Shown here: piece after piece, positions 57,064-64,000 of the stretch
Numbering within the stretch: the first letter of the stretch is position 1
Layout of the letters: each line of letters begins with the position of its first letter
Assembly: GCA_013426785.1 (NCBI GenBank)
Contig: JACDZI010000001.1
Location: 93,425-157,424, forward strand
Length of the DNA stretch: 64,000 nt
Direction: 5' to 3'
Source: Rhodocyclaceae bacterium
Lineage (GTDB): Bacteria; Pseudomonadota; Gammaproteobacteria; Burkholderiales; Rhodocyclaceae
Position numbers and translations under genes: made by a program
The notes under the pieces: generated by a model
The model's input: the letters and a program-made list of their open reading frames with translations, nothing else
What the model was told of the DNA's origin: nothing
Databases searched by the model: none

Positions 57064-58193
57064 TTCGCCGTCCCGCCGGCGCCGACGTTTTCAATCCGCC
57101 GTAGTGCCTCATCCAGCAGGGGGCCGGTCGTGCCAAAGTTGAGGCGTACGAATTGCTCATAGGCCTGCCCCGGCCCGAAGTCGCTCCCTGCCGAGAGGCC
57201 CACGCCCGCCTGTTCGAACAGCCGTGCCGGATGCTCCACTCCCAAACCGCTACAGTCGATCCATGCCAGGAAGGTGGCTTCGACGCGCGTCATGGTGAGG
57301 CCGGGCACGGCGTTAATCGCCTGTTCGACGCGGGCCGCATGGCTGCGCAGGGTGACAAGCAACTCTTGGCGCCACATGCCGCCAGCGCGGTAGGCGGCTT
57401 CGCCCGCTGCCAGCGCCAATACATTGATGTGCGGGACGATACCGTGCATGGCCGCGTTGAATTGCCGTCGCAGCGCTGCATCGGGAATGATGGCAAAGGC
57501 GCAGCCCAACCCGGCAATATTGAACGTTTTCGAGGGCGCCATCAGCGTGATGGTGCGCACGGCGATTTCGGGCGAGAGGGTGGCAAAGGGGCGGTGGCGG
57601 CCGTTGAGCGTGAGGTCGCAGTGGATCTCGTCCGAACAGACGATCAGGTCGTGCTTCTCGGCGAGCGCCGCCAGTTGCCACAGTTCGTCTTCGCGCCAGA
57701 CGCGCCCGACCGGATTGTGCGGATGGCACATCAGGAACAGGCGGGCCGCCTTCATCACCGCGTCAGTCGCGGCAAAATCCCAGCCCCAGCCGGCCTCGTC
57801 GCGGACCAGCGGCAGGGTCAGCAGCCGGCGTTGCTCTTCGACAGGCGCGGACAGGAAAGGTGGATAAATCGGCGTTGCCGTGAATACGCCATCACCCGCC
57901 TTGCCGACCGTACGACAGGCGACATGCAGCCCGGAGACCAGCCCCGGCAGCCATACCAGCCAAGCCGGGTCGATGGCCCAGTCGTATTCGCGGGCGCAAT
58001 GGGCGACAATCGCCTCCACCAGCGACGGTTGCGGAGTGCCGTAACCGAACAGGCCACCACCGATACGCTGCTGCAAGGCTTCAACCACGGCGGGCGGTGC
58101 GGGGAAATCCATGTCGGCCACCCACAGCGGAATCACATCGCGGCCGGCATACCGGCCCCAGCGCAGGGAATCGGGCGAGGGCGTGAAGGACAT
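57060..58193 (-). CDS. MalY/PatB family PLP-dependent cystathionine beta-lyase
   Basis: PLWVADMDFPAPPAVVEAL, MCHPHNPVGRVW, LMAPSKTFNIAGL; C-terminus NVGAGGTAN* encoded by a repeat copy. Confidence 0.9.
   Translation of the reverse strand: MSFTPSPDSLRWGRYAGRDVIPLWVADMDFPAPPAVVEALQQRIGGGLFGYGTPQPSLVEAIVAHCAREYDWAIDPAWLVWLPGLVSGLHVACRTVGKAGDGVFTATPIYPPFLSAPVEEQRRLLTLPLVRDEAGWGWDFAATDAVMKAARLFLMCHPHNPVGRVWREDELWQLAALAEKHDLIVCSDEIHCDLTLNGRHRPFATLSPEIAVRTITLMAPSKTFNIAGLGCAFAIIPDAALRRQFNAAMHGIVPHINVLALAAGEAAYRAGGMWRQELLVTLRSHAARVEQAINAVPGLTMTRVEATFLAWIDCSGLGVEHPARLFEQAGVGLSAGSDFGPGQAYEQFVRLNFGTTGPLLDEALRRIENVGAGGTAN
57067..57091 (+). repeat. Dispersed repeat copy at GGDEF-EAL/MalY junction
   Basis: gccgtcccgccggcgccgacgtttt, 1 mismatch and 1 insertion. 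Confidence 0.82.
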
Positions 58194-58197
58194 ACGC

Positions 58198-59703
58198 TCA
58201 GCCCAAAAACAGCCGGTAGGCCGGATTCTTCGACTCGTCCCAGTACGGGTAGCCGAGGTTCTTCAGGAAGGCGCGGAAGTCCTTCATCTCGGTCGCCGGT
58301 ACCTGCATGCCGACCAGCACGCGGGCGGTGTCGGCGCCATGGTTGCGGTAGTGGAACAGGCTGATGTTCCAGCCGGCGCTCATCCGGTTGAGGAAGTGCA
58401 TCAACGCGCCGGGGCGCTCGGGGAACTCGAAACGGTAGAGCAATTCGTTCTTCACGCCTGCCGCATGGCCACCGACCAGATGGCGGATGTGCACCTTCGC
58501 CATTTCGTCGTCGGTCAGGTCGACCGTGGCATAGCCGTGCTTCTGCAATTGGTTGACCAGCCGGGTCGACTCGCCGCGGTCCTGTACCTGGATGCCGACG
58601 AACACATGCGCCTCCCTGGCATCGTGGAAGCGGTAGTTGAACTCGGTGATGTTGCGGCTGCCGATCAGGCTGACGAACTGCTTGTAACTGCCGGGCTTCT
58701 CCGGCAGGGTGACGGCCAGCACGGCTTCACGCTGTTCGCCGACCTCGGCGCGCTCGGCGACGAAGCGCAGCCGGTCGAAATTCATGTTGGCGCCCGAAGC
58801 GACGGCGACCAGCGTCCTGCCATGCACCTTGTGTTTTGCCGCCCAGGCCTTAGCGCCGGCGACGGCCAGGGCACCGGCCGGTTCGAGGATCGAGCGGGTA
58901 TCCTCGAACACATCCTTGATCGCCGCGCAGATCGCATCGGTATCGACCCGCACCATTTCATCCACGTACTGCTGGCAGAGGCGGAAGGTTTCCTCACCGA
59001 CCAGCCGGACGGCGGCTCCGTCGGCGAACAGGCCGACATGCTCGAGCCTGACACGCTTCCCGGCGGCCAGCGAGCGGGTCATGGCCGCCGCATCGGCGGC
59101 TTCGACGCCGATGATTTTCGTCTGCGGCCGCAGGCGCTTGATGTAAGCCGCGACCCCGGAAATCAGGCCGCCACCGCCGACGCAGCAGAACACCGCGTCG
59201 ATCGGGTCCGAATGCTGGCGCAGGATTTCCATGCCAATGGTGCCCTGGCCGGCGATCACGTCCGGGTCGTCGAAGGGATGCACGAAGGCAAGTTTTTCCT
59301 TCTTTTCCAGCGCCAGCGCATGCGTGTAGGCGGCATCGTAGGCATCGCCGGCCAAAACGACCTCGACGCCGCGCTTGGCCACGGCGTCGATCTTGATTTG
59401 CGGCGTGCTGGTCGGCATGACGATCACGGCACGGATGCCGAGCTTTTGCGCGGCCAGCGCGACGCCCTGGGCGTGGTTGCCGGCCGAGGCGCAGATGACG
59501 CCGCGCTTGCGCTGTGACGGTGTCAGGTGGGCGATCTTGTTGTAGGCGCCGCGCAGCTTGAAACTGAACACCGACTGCATATCCTCGCGCTTCAGAAGGA
59601 GGCGATTGCCGCAGCGCGTACTCAGGTTGGGAGCCAGTTCGAGCGGAGTTTCAATCGCGACGTCATAGACGCGGGCGTTGAGGATGCGTTCCAGATAATC
59701 CAT
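58198..59703 (-). CDS. ilvA: Threonine ammonia-lyase, biosynthetic
   Basis: LLLKREDMQSVFSFKLRGAYNKIAHL; two C-terminal regulatory ACT-like domains. Confidence 0.95.
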   Translation of the reverse strand: MDYLERILNARVYDVAIETPLELAPNLSTRCGNRLLLKREDMQSVFSFKLRGAYNKIAHLTPSQRKRGVICASAGNHAQGVALAAQKLGIRAVIVMPTSTPQIKIDAVAKRGVEVVLAGDAYDAAYTHALALEKKEKLAFVHPFDDPDVIAGQGTIGMEILRQHSDPIDAVFCCVGGGGLISGVAAYIKRLRPQTKIIGVEAADAAAMTRSLAAGKRVRLEHVGLFADGAAVRLVGEETFRLCQQYVDEMVRVDTDAICAAIKDVFEDTRSILEPAGALAVAGAKAWAAKHKVHGRTLVAVASGANMNFDRLRFVAERAEVGEQREAVLAVTLPEKPGSYKQFVSLIGSRNITEFNYRFHDAREAHVFVGIQVQDRGESTRLVNQLQKHGYATVDLTDDEMAKVHIRHLVGGHAAGVKNELLYRFEFPERPGALMHFLNRMSAGWNISLFHYRNHGADTARVLVGMQVPATEMKDFRAFLKNLGYPYWDESKNPAYRLFLG

Positions 59704-59799
59704 GGCGTCAGCAGGTGGGAAGAAGGCCGTGCGGCAAGGGTGCTAGGGTAACAGAGAGTAGAATCGCCGGCCTGTCGATCGTCCCTGCCGAGGTGTTTC

Positions 59800-60594
59800 A
59801 TGACTGGCTTTCTTCACCTGTGTCGTGCGTTCCTGCTCGCTGTTGCGTTGCTCGTCGCATCCCCGGTTATTGCCCAGTCCGGCAAGACCGAACTATTGCT
59901 GTATTGCGGCATCACCATGGTGCGGCCAATGACCGAGATCGCCCAAGCCTTCGAAAAGCGCGAGAACGTCAAGATTACGCTGGCCCAGGGTGGCTCCGAG
60001 GATTTGTACCAGTCGGCGAAAAAAAGCAGTGTCGGCGACTGGTACCTGCCAGGCGAACCCAGCTATTACGACCGTCACAAGCTGGAAGGGCTGTTCGGCG
60101 ATTACGTGACCGTCGGGTACAACCAGATGGCGCTGATGGTGCAAAAGGGCAATCCCAAGGGCATCCAGTCCGACCCCCGGGAAATGCTGCGCAAGGACCT
60201 GATCGCCATCATCGGCAACGCCGAATCCGGCAGCGTCGGCCAAGAATCGAAGAGCATCCTCGACAGCCTGGGAATTTACCCCTTGGTGGTCAGGCAGTCG
60301 GCCTTCCTCGCGCCCGACTCGCGCAGCCTGGCGAATGCCATGAAAAAAGGTGAGGCGGACATCACCATGAACTGGCGTGCCGTTGGATTTTTTCCCGACA
60401 ATGCCGCCCGGCTGGACGTCATCGACCTCGATCCCCGACTGGCCAAACCCCAGGCCCTGCTGCTCATCCAGCTCAGGAGCACGAAAAATACCGACCTGGC
60501 GAAACGTTTCATGAGTTTCGTTGCCGGTGCCGAGGGGCAAGCGATCTACCGCAAGCATGGTTTCCTCGACAACCAGACAATAATCAACAAATAG
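59800..60594 (+). CDS. Periplasmic substrate-binding protein (ModA/oxyanion-like)
   Basis: Signal peptide; LLLYCGITMVRPMTEIAQAFEKRENVKITLAQGGSEDLYQS. Confidence 0.8.
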   Translation: MTGFLHLCRAFLLAVALLVASPVIAQSGKTELLLYCGITMVRPMTEIAQAFEKRENVKITLAQGGSEDLYQSAKKSSVGDWYLPGEPSYYDRHKLEGLFGDYVTVGYNQMALMVQKGNPKGIQSDPREMLRKDLIAIIGNAESGSVGQESKSILDSLGIYPLVVRQSAFLAPDSRSLANAMKKGEADITMNWRAVGFFPDNAARLDVIDLDPRLAKPQALLLIQLRSTKNTDLAKRFMSFVAGAEGQAIYRKHGFLDNQTIINK

Positions 60595-60600
60595 CCTGCC

Positions 60601-62937
60601 ATGAATCCCACCAGGCGCCAGTCGGGTGCGCTCAACACCCCCCCGATCAACTGGTTGATGGGGATAGCGCTGGCTTGCCTGCTGGTGGTGCTGGGCCTCA
60701 AGCTGTTCTTCGACAACCTGCAAGAAGAGTTGCGCGATAAAAGCGCCAACGAGCGGGCCCGCCTGTTCGTCGGCGAGGAGATCGTGCGCGGCATCCACGG
60801 TATCGAGAAGGATATCTACCGCATGGTGGCGACCACCAGTCCGACCGGCTTGACCCGCGTGCATCGCAGCATCGACGAGCAGTTCGACAAACTGCAGCAC
60901 GATCTCAAGGTACTCGAAACCGGCGGCTCGGTACAGCGCAAGGCGCTGCTGAATCTCGAAGGCCGCGACGAGATGCAACTGGAGGTGAGCTATCGTCCGG
61001 ATACGAGCAGCCAACGCTATATCATGGAGCTGATCGAGATTGCTCCGCTGCTCGAACAGGTGCAGACCAAGCCGCACATCCTGCAGGACTTGCTGGAGCA
61101 GCGCCAGGACTGCCTCAACCGGGAAGACCGTAACTGCCTGATCCGGGTGCTGCCCCAGATCGCCATCTTTCTCAAGCAGATTCCGCCTTACTTCGAACGA
61201 TTGGACGAGAATGCCAACCGGCTGTTTTTCGACAGCAGCGAACGGCTGCGCGAACTCGAAGCACAACTACTGATTCAGCGCGAACGGCTCAAGAAGAGCG
61301 AGATGGGCCTGATCTCGCTGGTAATGGTCCTCGCTGGTCTGGCCGGGGTACTTTTCCTGCGCCGCCTAAATCACGCCAACCGGCAACTCGAAGCGACACT
61401 GGACGAGATGCGCACCGCCAAGGAGGTGGCCGAGCGCGCCAGCCGGGCCAAGTCGGAATTCGTATCGCGCATGAGCCACGAGTTGCGCACACCACTGAAT
61501 GCCATCATCGGCTTTGCCGAGCTGCTCGAAGCCGAGCCGCTCTCGCCCTCGCACAAGAACTACGTCAATCTGATCAACGGATCGGGCAAGCACCTGATGG
61601 AGTTGATCAATGCGGTACTCGATCATGCCAAGATCGAGGCGGGTGGCCTGACCCTGGAAAAAATCCCCTTCGACTTCCCGGCCACCATCGCCGCAGTGCA
61701 GTCGATCGTCAGCGAGCGGGCCACCGCCAAGGGTCTGGAATTCATCGCCAGTATCGACGTCAAACTACCCAGCCATGTCGTCGGCGACCCGACCCGGTTG
61801 CGCCAGGTACTCATCAACCTGTTGGTGAATGCCATTAAATTTACCCGACGGGGTTCGGTGGAATTACGCATCGCCGCCTACGAAGATCGCATCGTCTTCA
61901 GCGTGCGCGATACCGGTATCGGCATGGACGAGGCTGCGCTGGCGCGTCTGTTCAAGCCCTTCAGCCAAGCCGACGATTCAGTGACGCGCCAGTATGGCGG
62001 GACCGGCCTCGGTCTGCTGATCTCGAAGGAACTGATCGAGGCGATGGGGGGCAGCATCGAGGTGGAGAGCGCACCGGGGGTTGGCTCGGTATTCTGGTTC
62101 TGGTTGCCACTGCGTGCTGCTGCCGCCAGTGGAGAGAAACCACCGCTGGCGCCGTCCCCGCCGCTTGAGGTGCGCAACCTGGTGTCAGGCCGCGTCCTGC
62201 TGGTGGACGACAATCGAGTCAATCAGCAGTTGGCGGGGACCATGCTCGATCGACTGGGGCTGGCCTATGACCTCGCCGACAATGGCGCCCAGGCCCTGAG
62301 CCGTCTCGCCAGCGCCGACTTTTCGCTGGTGCTGATGGACATGGAGATGCCTGAAATGGATGGTATTACCGCCACCCAGCATTATCGTGCCCGAGAAACG
62401 GCAGAAGGCAAGACCCATCTGCCGATTATCGCAATGACGGCCAACGCCCTGCAGGAAGATCGCGAGCGCTGCTTTGCGGCCGGCATGGATGGCTACATTT
62501 CCAAGCCGATCAGTCTGAATACCTTGCAGGACGAAATCCGCCGGATCAGTGGTCAGGCTGCTCCAGTGGCCAATCCTCCCTCAGCCATGCCGACCGTCCC
62601 CGCCGACGCAATGCCGTTCGACCGTGTCCAGGCCATCGACATGATGGGCGACGAAGCCCTCTTCGTCGAACTGGCCGGAATGTTCATCGCCGATGCGCCG
62701 GGCTACCTGCGCGAGATCGATACAGCGCTGGCCGCCGCCGATGGTGCGCGCCTCGGGCGCGCCGCCCATACGCTCAAGAGCCTGTTCGCGACCTTTGTCG
62801 CGCCCCAGGGCGAGGCCGTCGCCCGGCAACTCGAACAGGCTGCACAGGCGGGCGCGTTCGACGGTTGCACCGAGCTGGCGGGACGTGTGCGTCAGCAGGC
62901 CGAGGCACTGGCTGCCGCGCTCGGCACACATCGCTAA
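60601..62937 (+). CDS. Hybrid sensor histidine kinase with receiver and HPt domains
   Basis: FVSRMSHELRTPLNAIIGF, LLVDDNRVNQQLAGTML, VLMDMEMPEMDG, AAHTLKSLFATF. Confidence 0.94.
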   Translation: MNPTRRQSGALNTPPINWLMGIALACLLVVLGLKLFFDNLQEELRDKSANERARLFVGEEIVRGIHGIEKDIYRMVATTSPTGLTRVHRSIDEQFDKLQHDLKVLETGGSVQRKALLNLEGRDEMQLEVSYRPDTSSQRYIMELIEIAPLLEQVQTKPHILQDLLEQRQDCLNREDRNCLIRVLPQIAIFLKQIPPYFERLDENANRLFFDSSERLRELEAQLLIQRERLKKSEMGLISLVMVLAGLAGVLFLRRLNHANRQLEATLDEMRTAKEVAERASRAKSEFVSRMSHELRTPLNAIIGFAELLEAEPLSPSHKNYVNLINGSGKHLMELINAVLDHAKIEAGGLTLEKIPFDFPATIAAVQSIVSERATAKGLEFIASIDVKLPSHVVGDPTRLRQVLINLLVNAIKFTRRGSVELRIAAYEDRIVFSVRDTGIGMDEAALARLFKPFSQADDSVTRQYGGTGLGLLISKELIEAMGGSIEVESAPGVGSVFWFWLPLRAAAASGEKPPLAPSPPLEVRNLVSGRVLLVDDNRVNQQLAGTMLDRLGLAYDLADNGAQALSRLASADFSLVLMDMEMPEMDGITATQHYRARETAEGKTHLPIIAMTANALQEDRERCFAAGMDGYISKPISLNTLQDEIRRISGQAAPVANPPSAMPTVPADAMPFDRVQAIDMMGDEALFVELAGMFIADAPGYLREIDTALAAADGARLGRAAHTLKSLFATFVAPQGEAVARQLEQAAQAGAFDGCTELAGRVRQQAEALAAALGTHR
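62300..62323 (+). repeat. Dispersed repeat copy inside the hybrid kinase receiver domain
   Basis: gccgtctcgccagcgccgactttt, 1 mismatch; encodes RLASADF. Confidence 0.85.
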
Positions 62938-62970
62938 GCCTAGGTATTGACTCGCCCAGATAGAAAAGGG

Positions 62971-62994
62971 ACGCCCGGCCCTCGCGTCCGGGTC
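62971..62994. repeat. Degenerate remnant of a CRISPR repeat next to the array
   Basis: acgcccggccctcgcgtccgggtc matches the stem-loop part of the repeat with a truncated 3' arm. Confidence 0.6.
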
Positions 62995-63013
62995 TTTGCC
63001 CTTGTCATCGCGT

Positions 63014-64000
63014 GTTTCAATCCTCGCCCGGCCCTCGCGGGCCGGGCGTCCGGCTGCAGCGTTGTACGCCACGCCAGCATCGGCGGTTTCAATCCTCGCC
63101 CGGCCCTCGCGGGCCGGGCGTCCGCGCATGGTGGTCGATGCCCCGGTGTTGCGCTGGTTTCAATCCTCGCCCGGCCCTCGCGGGCCGGGCGTCCCCACCG
63201 CAGATACGACCACATCGAGCGCATTGACCGTTTCAATCCTCGCCCGGCCCTCGCGGGCCGGGCGTCCGGCTGCAGCGTTGTACGCCACGCCAGCATCGGC
63301 GGTTTCAATCCTCGCCCGGCCCTCGCGGGCCGGGCGTCGGAGTTCTGGCGACTTGTCCAGGGGCTACGTGCGGTTTCAATCCTCGCCCGGCCCTCGCGGG
63401 CCGGGCGTCCGGGCCGCTCCAAGCTCCGCCCGACTTGTAACCGGTTTCAATCCTCGCCCGGCCCTCGCGGGCCGGGCGTCAAGGCGCGCCCATCGACGAG
63501 TGCGACGATAGCGAGTTTCAATCCTCGCCCGGCCCTCGCGGGCCGGGCGTCGCCGACTGGCGGGATATGACCAAGGTCGAGCGGGTTTCAATCCTCGCCC
63601 GGCCCTCGCGGGCCGGGCGTCGACCGTCCGCAGTGGCTGTGCTGGCGCCTGGAGCAGTTTCAATCCTCGCCCGGCCCTCGCGGGCCGGGCGTCCCGTGAC
63701 GATCTGCGATGACGAGGCGATGCAGGTGTTTCAATCCTCGCCCGGCCCTCGCGGGCCGGGCGTCATGTTGCAATCCTTCCGAAGATTGGTTCCGTCCCGA
63801 TGTTTCAATCCTCGCCCGGCCCTCGCGGGCCGGGCGTCTCACTTCCCGATTTCAATCGTTTGCACTTCTGGCTGTTTCAATCCTCGCCCGGCCCTCGCGG
63901 GCCGGGCGTCCTAACTGAGGATGCCGGTTGCCATACCGACAAGACGTTTCAATCCTCGCCCGGCCCTCGCGGGCCGGGCGTCCTAACTGAGGATGCCGGT
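63014..64000 (-). CRISPR. CRISPR array, 14 identical 37-bp repeats and 13 complete spacers (33-37 bp); continues past window
   Basis: Repeat GTTTCAATCCTCGCCCGGCCCTCGCGGGCCGGGCGTC; reverse complement ends ...GGATTGAAAC, so crRNA strand is probably minus. Confidence 0.98.

Noticed and set aside
62947-63918. ORFs with repeated FNPRPALAGRAS / VSILARPSRAGRP peptides
   Set aside because: Translations of CRISPR repeats, not proteins.
1-64000. tRNA/rRNA genes, prophage or insertion sequences
   Set aside because: No cloverleaf, rRNA core sequence, transposase or integrase ORF recognised by eye; a tRNAscan/ISfinder run would be needed to exclude them.

Overview
The window is a GC-rich, chromosome-like segment with betaproteobacterial (Rhodocyclales-like) gene content; taxonomy is inferred only. 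About 47 coding features are supported. Left edge: a toxin-antitoxin fragment and type I RM genes (hsdM/hsdS, no hsdR in window) abutting rph; a decayed Ser/Thr kinase; yicC. At 5.2-8.5 kb: a complete HvfABCX/bufferin-type MNIO RiPP operon with its own ECF sigma/zinc-finger anti-sigma pair and a candidate ECF promoter; the Cys-rich precursor carries a 30-bp tandem repeat. At 9.3-19.3 kb: a nine-gene operon-like run combining a D-carbamoylase-like nitrilase, an L-carbamoylase-like M20 hydrolase, two PLP beta-family enzymes, SdaA, a TRAP transporter and an RpiR regulator with a palindromic operator. At 30-45 kb: two c-type cytochrome/redox clusters, an eptA/PmrAB-like unit and PmrA-box-like sites. 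Several c-di-GMP proteins are present, plus an SBP/hybrid-kinase pair. The window ends in a CRISPR array (14 identical 37-bp repeats to the edge, duplicated spacers, no cas genes in window). The main unexplained signal is a 24-bp dispersed repeat, GCCGTCCCGCCAGCGCCGACTTTT: 14 good copies plus 3 degenerate ones. It is concentrated at convergent gene junctions and also embedded in ORFs in several reading frames.
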